A stretch of DNA of 64,000 bases from assembly GCF_001638985.1 (NCBI RefSeq), contig NW_017265143.1:1314259-1378258 (forward strand), given 5' to 3'. This document shows positions 34,801 through 47,578 of this stretch, piece by piece; the stretch's first letter is position 1; each line of letters opens with the position of its first letter. Made by a program: the position numbers and the translations under genes. Origin of the DNA: Phycomyces blakesleeanus NRRL 1555(-). Lineage: Eukaryota; Mucoromycota; Mucoromycetes; Mucorales; Phycomycetaceae. The notes under the pieces are model-generated. The model saw only the letters and a program-made list of their open reading frames with translations. It did not search any database and was not told where the DNA came from.

Positions 34801-36481
34801 GCTAGGCTATGTTACACTTGTTTACCTTGCGCAGATCAACCTTACTGGGAGCATTTGTGGCAAAAAGAGCCTTGTCAGGTAGTTTACCTATCCTGCCTGC
34901 AATAGCTCTGTTACGCTGTGTCTTTAACTAAACATTTACAATATACACAATAAAAGTTGCCTTAATTAGCAACCTCATTTATACTCTATCTCTCTATCTC
35001 TATTCTTTTTTTTTCTATAAGTAAATAATAATAATAATAAATTGACTGACTGACTGACTGACTGACTGACTAATTAATTAAATTAATTAATTAATTACCT
35101 TGGAATCAAGGCCAAGAAAATCAGAATAAAGCTTCTCAACTCTCCAGAGTTCTTCATACTCTTCATAAAGCTGAGATTCATCCTCTGGCCCAGGGTGTTT
35201 TTTACCGACAGAGATAGTGAAAGAAATGACTTCTTTACCCCGGTCATTCGTCTTTATATTGGATCCAACAACCTTTATGGAGATATTGGCAATTCCATCT
35301 GCAGCAAGCGAATTCATGCCATCCTGAAGCTGTTCTGCAGAGAGCGGGCTTGCAAGAAAAGGCTCCTGAATAAATGGCACTTCAGGTGTTCCATTAGCCA
35401 TCTCAACACGCATGGTCGGCCATTCTTCCTGTCCTGATTCTGTGGTAGGAGATACGATATCGATCGGAGTGTTGTAATATATCTTACTCTCGCGTTTACG
35501 ATTCGAAGATCCTGTGGGTACATGCAGCGAAAGAACACTGTCATGGGCAAAGGGCTGTTGCCCAGTGTAAGTCATGGGCGGTGGAGAGGCTGCCCTGATT
35601 GTGGGGTCGTGTTCAAGAGCAGTGCGCGGTGGTGGCATCATTGAATCCCGGGCGCGTCCGGTTCTACGGTTGTCAAGGGTGGACGTTGACTTGCTCTGGG
35701 GAGGTACAAATAGACGTGGTTCAGCTGAGGGCGAAGATGGACACAGTGGTGAGGTAGAGGGGGGTGATGCAGTAGCAGCCCTGGACATTGGGACACTTTT
35801 GGGATTATCTTTTTTTGGACCGTTGGCAGTCTGGTATTTGGCAAACAATAGAGCGTCCTTTTCAATTATGGTACAGTGGGGTGATGTTGGAGTGATCTGG
35901 CCAGGAATAGGCGAGCCTGGAGGTGAAAGACAGCACATGCCTTCCATATCCAATGGTGCAGCAGCTGTTCCAACGGGCTGGGTCTCCATGGGATTATCGA
36001 GTGAGAAATTAAGTTGTTTTGGGCGTTGGTGCTGAAGCTGCTCTTTGTGTGCCACCTGAGCAAGCTCGCTCACTTCTACCATCTTTGCACTCTCTTTGAA
36101 AGAGCGATAGGGCGAACGTGGAGGCGGCATAGGGCTGGCATGAGATAGGTCCCGGGTGGATAGTGTATTTGAAACCACCGAGTCGGTTGGAGATGAGTAA
36201 CCATCGATGGGTGTCATTGCATCCTCAGACTCTGCGATTTCTTTCATTGCCTGAGGCGAGATGAGGATCGATGCCACTCTAGGTTTCCGAAGTATTTCTC
36301 GTTCTAGACTATCGACCTTGTCGTGAAGACCATCTCGCTCGGCTGCTAATCGAGCATTGTCTTTTTGGAGGGATTGGATCATCACTCGCTGTTTCTCGAT
36401 GATTTTCCATAATTGGTCATTCTGCAATCGTAAATGAATCACTTCGTCTGGTTGTCCGTGAGCCACTTTTTGTTGGGACAT
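31859..36481 (-). CDS. PX-PH-RhoGAP protein (Bem3-like)
   Basis: GTPase-activating protein for a Rho/Cdc42-type GTPase, 1274 residues. Exons (minus): 35099-36481, 34826-34927, 34592-34699, 34392-34499, 32972-34289, 32766-32903, 32145-32705, 31859-31965. In order: a coiled coil (residues about 12-66), a Ser/Pro-rich linker, a PX domain (RVEKLYSDFLGLDSK, the phosphoinositide-binding end), a PH domain (KEGFLTKRGKNFGGWKTRYF), a long disordered segment with an Asn/Ser run, and RhoGAP with the arginine finger EEGLYRLSGS, MWLRELPTSVL and MTMRNVSIVFAPTL. A Gln-rich, acidic tail ends the protein. Architecture equals yeast Bem3, which acts on Cdc42 in polarity. Introns contain long simple repeats, such as GACT/TTAA at 35043-35098. 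Confidence 0.93.
35043..35098. repeat. (GACT)n then (TTAA)n repeat in RhoGAP intron 1
   Basis: About seven GACT units followed by AATT/TTAA units immediately next to the 5' splice site of the minus-strand gene. Confidence 0.85.
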
Positions 36482-37338
36482 GGCAGCTGTTGTGTAAAGT
36501 TAGATAAATGAAATATATATAAAAATAAAAATAAAAGAGTGGAAGGGGTGGTTGGAGAGGAAGAAGAGGTGGGATATGTCTACAATGAAATAATTAGTCC
36601 TTAGCGATAGAGCTAGAGAGCAAATAGTCTTGTAGGTTACAGAGGGAAGAATTTAGGGTATTTTAAAAAAAAATTATATAAAAAAAAAAAGAGAGTGAGA
36701 GGGCCGTAAAGACTTTGCCCCGCCTAATTCATCATCAAACGTAAAAAAATAAAAATAAAATAAAAATAAAATAGGCATGGGCATGGGCAAAGTTGAACAA
36801 AAACTTGTGTCTTTGTCGTACAAAGTGAAATAGTAAATTGAGCTCCATTTTAAGCAGCTCATTTTGTGGTTGTTGGACTTTAGAGCCTTAATTATAGCCA
36901 AGCGCGTAAGAAAGATGGCTTCTGTTCACATGCCTTATCGTCAAAACGAACTGTCCTGGACTAGTCGTACTTTGTTCAAAAATAAGACCCAAAATTTAGA
37001 TAAATTCATATGAGCTAAACTTCATTTTATTTCAATGTAACCACTGCAATCGATCGGCCGAGGCCAAGGAGGGCCAACAAAAAGAGTGATGTGCACGTTC
37101 AACTAAATTCGGAGTTGCGCTTTGTTCTTTTGCGGGATCCAAAAAAATATGAGCAGAGTACACCAAAAAGATATACTCACATGAAGATGAATTATAATTC
37201 ATTATTGGGTTTAGGCGTAAAGAAGAGAGATTTGAGATGGTTGACTGGTATAGAATATAGCATAAACTACTCAATTATAGCTATGTATTATTTCTATTGA
37301 AGAAATAGCCAGAGACTTCTCTTATATAAAGAGTGAGA

Positions 37339-37380
<42 letters not shown>

Positions 37381-38947
37381 TCTAGATAAATGAAGACAAT
37401 GTAGTGCGTATCACCGCTACGTTACATCGCATTCCACAAATTGTAACATGATCTACAACCAAACCTATCTCATATGCCGACAGGGCTATACAAAAGATAT
37501 ACAATATATTGTTCAGCACATTTATAACAAATTAACAGTCAATAAGGACACTGGAACAAAATACCTTTATTTAACCTTTGTATTTATCCTTTAAAAGATA
37601 AATATTTCAATATCGCATGTAAGACCTATTTGCCATACAATTCAACTGTTTTTCTTTTGTTTTTTCACAAAACGAGCTGAAAATTTCCAATGTCTTCTTA
37701 TTGAGAAATGTTGACAAATCCAACATGCTACCAGAAATATCCAAGAGTGGCACTATTTTTAAAGAATACACTCCTGCCAAAGGACCCGTAGTCAGATTTC
37801 TTGATTTTGAATCCCAAATAGATCGCACATCGTCTTTATGCTACATATCTTCCAAAAACCTTGACTTTCTTATATAATAAAGTCTAGTATGTGGTGCGAC
37901 TAGGACGAGCATTGATTGTTGGTTGGATCAAATTGTGTATACCTGTTACAATATTATAAAAGAGCTTTTGGGTCAAACTGCCTTCATTCTTGAATATTAT
38001 TTATGAGCCTTTTTCTCTCTTGAACTTTTACTTTTATGCTATACGTGTTCAAGTAGGCTCAGATCCGAACTTTGAGGTGGTCAGTAGTCAAATTGCTGTA
38101 TTTACCAACAGTTCTTTTTTGCTTTGTTTTACATCGCGTAATATATAAACCCCCGGTATGGAAGATAGTACCATATTTATTATGATTCTGATCCTTTTTC
38201 ATCTATTAAAAGCAAAAGGGATTTAGTTGTAAGGAAAAGAAGAAGAAAAGAGGTGTATTTATGGGAAAGTGACGCTGTTTCTTTATTTTATCAAGGAGTA
38301 AGCCTCTGCTTATGCCCTCAATACTCTCCCTTTCTTAAACCGATTGAAGAATGTTGGTCTAAAATAATAATAGAAATAAAAGCGTATTAAAAGAGACACA
38401 CCAAGCTCTAGCTGTCTGTAGGGTTGTTACCACAAACGATTGTCTTGACAAAGAACTCGGTCTTGTTTGATAATCTAATAGAGTTATCTTTACTTTCATA
38501 TCTAATTTTTCTTCTTCTTCTAATTGGTCTAAAAATATTTACTATTATTATTATTGGAAAAGACAGGTTTAGTAGATCAAAAAGACAAAAATACAGGTTA
38601 AAGATTATTATTATTATTATGATTTATTTATTTTTCTTAAAAAAAAATAAAGGCTTTTTAGCAAACGTAAATCATGATCGTAGACCATATCAAGGGAGTA
38701 CTCATGGATGTGCATTCCGTTTGGAAATACTTAGTGTGTCACTTCCTGCTCAAGTGACGGTGACGATATATACATTGAATATATCAGCTTCTTTAAGCAC
38801 CTGTCTTAAGAGAGAGCCTTGGCATAGATATTTAGGAGCATCCTTTTGGTCAGGTCAAAAATGAAACATTTTTTATTGGACAATAAGATCTCCAAATGTT
38901 TTCATCAGCCCCTCACCTTATATATATATATATATATATATATAATT
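36482..38947. other. Intergenic region between RhoGAP and 5-phosphatase genes
   Basis: 2.5 kb without a supported gene. It holds a TA microsatellite at 37340-37378 and A/T runs. Weak coding-like stretches occur at 37045-37290 (plus, SDVHVQLNSELRFVLLRDPK) and 37607-37828 (minus). An open frame at 38424-38864 ends with protein-like sequence (STHGCAFRLEILSVSLPAQV) but starts in AT-run DNA. None has a start, splice sites or a recognisable family. Confidence 0.45.
37340..37378. repeat. (TA)n microsatellite
   Basis: Uninterrupted TA run of about 38 bp in intergenic DNA. Confidence 0.9.
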
Positions 38948-41900
38948 ATGGTTAACATTGGCTTATCAGCAGGACTTTCATTTGACAAAAAGGAACTATC
39001 GGCACGAATACTGTCATCAGAAGATGTCTCTCCGATCTCTGGGCCTTGTCAGATGCTGCGAGACATTAAAAGTACAACCCGAGAAACTTTTGACCCCTTT
39101 CTTCTTCCCTTATTCACATTAACCAAACGTCCTTCTTCGTATTTGACAGGCACGCCTAATTCTACTAGCCTTCACATGTCGCCCATGCATACAAAAGTTA
39201 ACCCGGAAGAGCCACTTGTCTATTCTCTCCAGGAAACATTGTCGTCAAAATCATCTTCACTTCCCCAGTCATCTAGTCGTCCTATACAATATAATACAGT
39301 TGTTGTTAGAAGAGCTCGCACAGTCAACTATGGCGTCCTATCATCATCCCAAAAAAGCACACTCATATTATCCAATCACAGCAACCAGAATAATCACAAT
39401 AATTTCGATAAATTACCATTTACCATTCCAGACTACATCACCGACAGCTTCCCGAACACATCTAATGGCTACTCACCACAAAAGAAGAGAGACTATAGTC
39501 CTATAAGACGTTATAACAGCATAAAATCAAACTACTCGACCGAACCTACCTCCAGATACAACAACCACCTGCCATCCTTGGCAGAAACCCAATTCCCAGA
39601 CAGGTCGTTTATCAGTCGATCACCACCGTTTATGGATGGTCACCCCAAGATCTTCTCTCGTCAACGAGGCACCTTACGCGCCATGGCTACATCAGGCAAA
39701 AGTATTGCGATTGGGTCCCATCATTCAGTTCGGATATGGGACAGCATATCTTGTGAGCTCTTGTACAATATAGATCTGACAGTCATAAATGATCTCGGTT
39801 CAAAGGTGCGCGCACTTGCATTTGTACCCTCTTTCGACCCCCGAGATGATGGTCGGTACTTGTGGATAGGTCTCCAGAATGGAGCACTCATAATGGTAGA
39901 TATACTTGGCAGAGAATTAATGGAGAAACGAACAACAAGTCATAGAGGAGCTGTAGATTTTATTTTTCGAAACAGAAACAGGGAAATATGGACAATGGAC
40001 AATCATGGAATACTTAATATTTGGCCAGTTCAGCCAAAACCAGAAAACTACCATCAACCACTCCTAAAGCCAGTGAGATACCTAATTACACCCATGCTAT
40101 GTGCAGTAGCCATAATTGACAGCATTATGTGGACTAGCTCCGGAAGAGACATCAGCGTTTTCCACCGAACAGAGGGTGAGATGATTCCATACCCACGTAT
40201 CTTTATCTCTAAAGAGCTGGGAGATGTTACAAATATGGTACTTGTGCCGTTCCACAAGAGCAAAATATTTATTTCTCATAATAATGGAACTCTAAGTGTC
40301 TGGGATATCACATCAAGAAAAAATCTATATATTATCCAGCTCGGGAAACAAAGTATTACGGCGATGGAAAGCGTGGGAGAGCGTTATTTATGGACCGGAT
40401 ACACAGACGGCACGATTTCTATTCATGAAACACGATCGATTCCTTGGAGGACTATACAACAGTGGCAGGCACACGAATCAAGCGTCTTTAGTATTCGCGC
40501 AAATCTGACTGCCTTTACGCAGGAAGGATCCGCTCTTACTGTAGTTACAGCAGACAATGATGGAAATATTGGAGTTTGGGATGGACTATTAAAGAAGTAT
40601 TGGAAAGGTATAAAGAATTCTTATTGGAATAAACGTGCTTGGTTCATTTGGATATTCATATTTCTATCAACTTGAGTTTTGACCCACATATTGCAATTTT
40701 CTTTTGTTGTTTTTGCTTTTGTAGAAAAGAAGATGCAGGAATATAGAAAAGAGTATTGCGTATATAGGGACACACACGTCTTGAACTGCTCTTGGAACGT
40801 GGATGCCATGAAGCCAGATAAACTAAGTGTGGGAGATCAGGAAAACATAATGGAGTGGCTCAGCAGTCAGAATAAGCCAGATATTATTGCGATTGGTATG
40901 CAAGAAATGGTAGATTTGTCATCAAAGACCAACACGGCACGTAAGTCATATCATCAACCTTCACCTGCCCTCTCTTCTTTGCTTTGCTTTTTTTTTTTTT
41001 AAAATAATAATAATAATAATAGCCCTTGGTTAACTAAGATGATAATGAAGACAATAAAAAAAAAGATAACAATATCCTTGATAGTAACACTCTCTTCATT
41101 CCAATGATATTTGCATTTCAGGTATACTCCTTAATTCTTACAAAAAGACAGAGCCATTACAAGACACAAATGAACTCTTATCTCACCGATATAAGCTGTG
41201 GTACGAATACCTGTCGCAGGTTATTGAAAAGATCTACGGTGTCAGAAGCTACTCCGTAATCAAAACCGAACACCTTGTTGGTCTTTTTAGCTGCATTTTT
41301 GTCAAGTCCACCGAAGAAGACCGGGTTCGCCAATGCGAAGCCACTGTGATCAAGACTGGACTCAAATTCATGAAAAAGAGTGTTCATGGCAACAAGGGCG
41401 CAGTAGCCATTCGGTTTTTGTATGACCACACCTCCTTTTGTTTTGTAAACTGCCATTTGGCGGCTGGACAGAACCACCTACTACAGCGCAACGAAGACAG
41501 CCAAGACATCCTAGACTCGGCCCGATTTGGCCTGTACCCCTCTACGTTCTTTGGCGGCGGCGATCTTTTTACGCATGGCACGGACGGGAGTCAAATATTG
41601 GACCATGAAGTGTGTTTTTGGAGTGGTGATCTAAACTACCGAATCAATTTGGGTCGTGAAAGAGTACTAGAGCATTTGGGCAATCCAAACAAGCTTGCGG
41701 CCTGGGATGCGCTTCAGGCCCAAGATCAACTAACCCAGCAACGCCAAAAGAATCCAATGTTTGCTCTCTATAATTTTACCGAACCACCGTTGATGTTTGA
41801 TCCGACCTACAAATATGATGTGGGCACCCAGGATTTTGATAGCTCGGAAAAAAAACGTATACCTGCATGGTGTGATCGAGTATTGGTCCGGGCGGCAGAT

Positions 41901-42212
41901 TGTGTGGTCAAGAATACACACTACAGGCGCCATGAGGTACTTGCATCTGATCATCGGCCTGTAAGCGCTGCGTTTTATACAAAGGTTAAGCAAGCTGATG
42001 ACAATTTGAGGGATACTGTGGCCAAGAAGGTGGATATGGAGTGGTATATTTACCTTGTCCGATTTGAAAAAGAACGAAAGGCCAGGTACGTCGCCGACTA
42101 TGGCCTTTGCTCGACCGAAAAGGCAATACGACTGCTTGATACATTTAACGGTGATGTTACCAAAGTTGTATCCAAGCTGTTCCTCGAGAAAGAAGAAAAT
42201 AAAGCTTTGTAA
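38948..42212 (+). CDS. WD40 - inositol polyphosphate 5-phosphatase fusion protein
   Basis: Removes the 5-phosphate from phosphoinositides or inositol phosphates. Exons 38948-40607, 40725-40940, 41122-42212; 988 residues. Residues about 1-230 are disordered. About 240-555 form a WD40-type propeller (IAIGSHHSVRIWDS, YLWIGLQNGALIMVD, ISHNNGTLSVWDITS, YLWTGYTDGTISIHE). The IPPc domain runs from CSWNVDAMKP: QNKPDIIAIGMQEM, KSVHGNKGAVAIRF, FVNCHLAAGQNH, FWSGDLNYRINL, RIPAWCDRVL and the catalytic SDHRPVSA. The last 60 residues look like a small helical domain. A propeller followed by IPPc resembles plant FRA3-type 5PTases; it lacks the Sac domain of synaptojanins. The start was chosen at the ATG after a TA run; upstream codons are repeat-derived. 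Confidence 0.92.
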
Positions 42213-42241
42213 TAATCTAAGGATATTGTAAGCACTATAAA

Positions 42242-42307
42242 TCCTAAATCCTAATCCTAATCCTAATCCTAATTCTAATCCTAATTCTAATTCTAATTCT
42301 AATTCTA
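42242..42307. repeat. (CCTAAT)n/(TCTAAT)n hexamer array, telomere-like
   Basis: About eleven tandem hexamers just past the 5-phosphatase stop codon. On the other strand the unit reads TTAGGA then TTAGAA, one base from the common TTAGGG telomere unit. Confidence 0.85.
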
Positions 42308-42850
42308 CCCAACATATCCCTTAATCATACCAACATAGCATATATCTAGCGTGTAATTCATATATTATATTATATATTCAAAAAACAATGTACCCTAATA
42401 ATTTTGTATAATTGATCATTTTGCCTTTGTAACCCTGCCGTAGTTTTCCCATATAATTATGTATCTTGTTATAATAGGCAACCTCATTTTGTATAAAGAA
42501 TATTTTGAAGCACAAAATACTAATAACAAATCCAGTTCAACCTTGTCTTTTTCTTTTTTTTTCTTTTCTTTTGGGCATCTCATTTTACCATAGCCATTTG
42601 AATGATAATCAATATATGTATGTACATATTAATATTAAGTAATATTACATGTGAGTTATACGGAATTCTCCTGTTATGTACTAAATATCGATAGCACCAT
42701 AACATCAATACAATTAATTTACACTTCAAACTGAAGAATTGTACCGTGGCACCAAGACAGATAAGAAAAAAAAACAATAGAAAAGCCGAGGCCTAAACTT
42801 TTTTTTTACGAAGCTTCTTTTGTCAAAAGTCTATATTTTCACTGTTGTTT

Positions 42851-42852
<2 letters not shown>

Positions 42853-42888
<36 letters not shown>
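42853..42888. repeat. (ATT)n microsatellite
   Basis: About twelve ATT units in the ENTH gene 3' flank. Confidence 0.9.
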
Positions 42889-43090
42889 TATTTTAATTGA
42901 AAATATAATAAGTTTCTTTCTTAATAGCCGTACCAAAAAATAAAGATAAACAGATATAGAGAGAGGGAGAGGGAGATAAACTCGGTATCTAGTCTTCTCT
43001 CTAAATTATAGATAAAGGGGAGGGATGAGGAGATCTTTGTTTTTCTTTAAAAAAAATCAACAAAACAAACAGACAAATGGTCGCTAAGAA

Positions 43091-45054
43091 TTAGAACAAA
43101 AGATCATCAAAAGCGGAACTAGAAGCATTGTTAGACTGCTGCTGCTGCTGCTGTCTGTTATTGTCAGATGAGGTTTGGTTAGATGATGCCCAGTCACTCC
43201 AACCAGCATTAGCACTAGATGTCTTGAGAGTGTTCATGGAAGGTCCAGCAGTAGGCTTAGCGGGTCCAGAAGTCTTTCCAAGTGAATCCAGGGACACAAA
43301 TGATGAAGCCTGAGACCAAATACCACCAGGCAGCTCCATCTTCTTTGCAGGCTGAGCAGGTTCAGCCACAGAGGAACCATTGTTTCTCGAGGAGTTTTGT
43401 GGGGCAAGAGGCTGGGATATAGAACTTGTGCTAGTAATAGCATCGAATGAAAACTGTTGGAGAGATTGACGCTGTTGCTGTTGTTGTTGTTGTTGTTGTT
43501 GTTGTTGCTGCTGCTGCTGTTGCGTCACAACTGGTGCTTTTGATGCAGTTACAGGTGCAGAGAAAGCATCATCACCCAGGAGATCAAACAGATCATTAGT
43601 CTTAGTTGGTTTAGCGGATGTCGGAGCAGGGGCAGACATGACAGTGGTTGGCGTGGGCGCACTTTGGAAGTCATCAAAGTCATCTGTAATAATTACGTTT
43701 GTCAGCTATCTGATCCCAAAAACCAGTTTTTTAAAGAAAATAAAGATCTTGTAAATCGTCTTGAGATTTACCGTTAGTGTCAGGGGCTGCAACAGAGCCA
43801 GTTGCGAAATCTCCCCAGTCATCTTCATCCTCACGGTTGTTAGATTTAGATGACGAGCCGTACTCATCACCAAAGTCAAATAGATTGGCTTCCTTGGCTG
43901 TTTTTGGCTTAGAAGTCGACTTTTGATGGGTAGAAGAAGAGAATGACGAAGTGTCGAGCTCTCTGTGCGAAGATGTTTTAGGAATATCGTCAAAGTCATC
44001 GTATTTAGTAGTCTCAAAGTTGTTTGAACGATCGTCCTCATCGTAGTAGCCACTGCTACCACCTCCACCTCCACCTCCTCCAATACCACCTCCACTAGAG
44101 TAAACTGAATCACTGCCGAAACCACCATAACGGGAGCTTCCTCCACTTCCAATAGACCCTCTTGAGCCGTGCATGGCCTCGGAACCTACACCGGTGTACT
44201 TATTGCGGTTTGCTCTAGCCTTTTTGCGCTCAGATTTGATGAGATCTGTATTGCTAAGAAGCTCAGAAATCTCCTTGGCTCGGTTACGGACTAAAAGAAA
44301 CAAAAGAAAGAAAGAGTTAAAATATAGATGATTGGATATTGTAATGTGTTGTATTGTCAGACTTTGGACTTACTGTTGATACCCTGGTCTTTGCCCTTTT
44401 CATCAATAAAATGAAAGTTTCTCAAAATCTTTATGGTTGAAATATGAGAACGAGCATCATCTACTACACGCTCAGAGCCGTTCTTGACAAGGTACTCAAG
44501 GAGAACAAGTGCCTGTAACATGCCAACAGATATTTATGCGTCAAAGATAGTTTCTTATTGGCTGTAAAATATTATTAACCTTGTATATTTGTCTCCACTG
44601 CTTTGCTTCCTTTTCAGTAAAGCGTTTGTAAAGCGCAGGCATAATCTCATTAAAGTATTGGCTGTTATGATGATATTAGAGAGAAAACATAATAATAATA
44701 AAGGCATTTTTTTTTTCATTGTCTGGTCTTACTAGTTGAAGGTTCCTTGTGCAATTTCTTGCATGAGAGTGCTAGATGCTCCCCATGCTTCGTTGTTCGT
44801 GGCCTCATGAACCTTGGCTTCCATTTCTGTGTAGTTGAGGACTACATTCTTACTGTGGATGGTTTAATACTTTATTTCATCCCGCATTGGCTTTAGTAAC
44901 CATGCCAATTGACTCACACTTTGTTGATTACATCCTATAAAACAAGACAAGAGAGGCGGATGAGTGTGTTTATAAGACAACTACCAACTTCTGGATGATT
45001 GCCTACTCTGACTTCCCAAAAATCTGGGATTTGACCCTGGAATAGTGAGTTCAT
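43091..45054 (-). CDS. ENTH-domain clathrin adaptor (epsinR/Ent3-like)
   Basis: Clathrin-coated vesicle adaptor for Golgi-endosome traffic, 503 residues. Exons (minus): 45007-45054, 44920-44934, 44733-44848, 44580-44661, 44374-44512, 43772-44290, 43091-43683. The ENTH domain occupies about residues 1-160: FWEVRDVINKNVVLNYTEME, ATNNEAWGAS, YKALVLLEYLVKNGSERVVD and FHFIDEKGKDQGINIRNRAK. The linker is Gly/Ser-rich. The tail carries acidic adaptor-binding motifs (DDFDDIP, LFDFGDEYG, DDWGDFATGS, DLFDLLGDD), typical of gamma-ear and clathrin ligands. A 17-residue polyglutamine run is coded at 43472-43522. The FWEVRDVINKNVV start resembles epsinR rather than plasma-membrane epsins. Exon 2 is a 15-nt micro-exon (DVINK). 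Confidence 0.92.
43472..43522 (-). repeat. CAG/CAA repeat coding 17 glutamines
   Basis: Mixed CAG and CAA codons inside the last exon of the ENTH gene. The mixing suggests selection or age rather than pure recent expansion. Confidence 0.9.
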
Positions 45055-45671
45055 TTCACCAAGATTTCAAGTATATTTTTTAAATTTTTCTTTTTTTTTT
45101 CTTTTTTTTTTAAAAAAAAGGACTCTCTCTTGCACACTCGCACGTATGCTGGTTTCTTGCTTTCTAACGCCATAAAGAAACACCGATGTTTCCACCAAAA
45201 AAGAAAAAAAAAAGTTGACTGACGTCACCGGCCCGAATGAAGGTTGGGATTCTTTAAGTAGTAAAATGGCTATGTAAAGTAAGGGGTGATTGTTGTAATG
45301 ATTGTTGGACAGAATGATGATGATGATAACCTTTTTTATTAAAAAAAATAAAAATAAAAAAAGAATGTTGGATTGTGGTCAATCTTGGGCCAAAGTCACT
45401 TCCCCGGTTCTCTCCTGTTGTATGGTAGCGCTGTACTGATGATAGCTGGAAGAGATCAAAGGAAGCGGAGCATATTGTGCGGAGTTTTTAGGGTTCTGCT
45501 GTGATGTGCCAGGTATGACAAAAGGGAAAAAGGTCCCGTTTGCTTTATTTAGAAAAGGGTGAATAGGATTGTGCAAGAAGTCCATAAATATCAAGCCTTT
45601 TCTGACTCAATCTCTTCTTTTCCTCTTTCTTTCACTCCCAAATCAAAACAAAAGAAAAAAAATCAACCAAA
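45055..45671. promoter_or_regulatory. Divergent promoter between ENTH adaptor and UGP1
   Basis: 617 bp between two divergent start codons. It contains the perfect CRE palindrome TGACGTCA at 45220-45227, a site for bZIP factors of the CREB/ATF type, and a poly-A/poly-T stretch around 45085-45120. A pyrimidine-rich leader precedes UGP1. Regulation by the CRE is inference. Confidence 0.5.

Positions 45672-47578
<1,907 letters not shown>

Larger units (their letters stand above)
42213..43090. other. Convergent 3' region of 5-phosphatase and ENTH genes
   Basis: 878 bp of AT-rich DNA with two repeats (42242-42307 and 42853-42888) and no gene. Confidence 0.6.

Noticed and set aside
38424..38864. 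146-codon frame upstream of the 5-phosphatase
   Set aside because: The first half is ATT-repeat sequence. The second half looks protein-like but has no start, no splice link to the downstream gene and no family.
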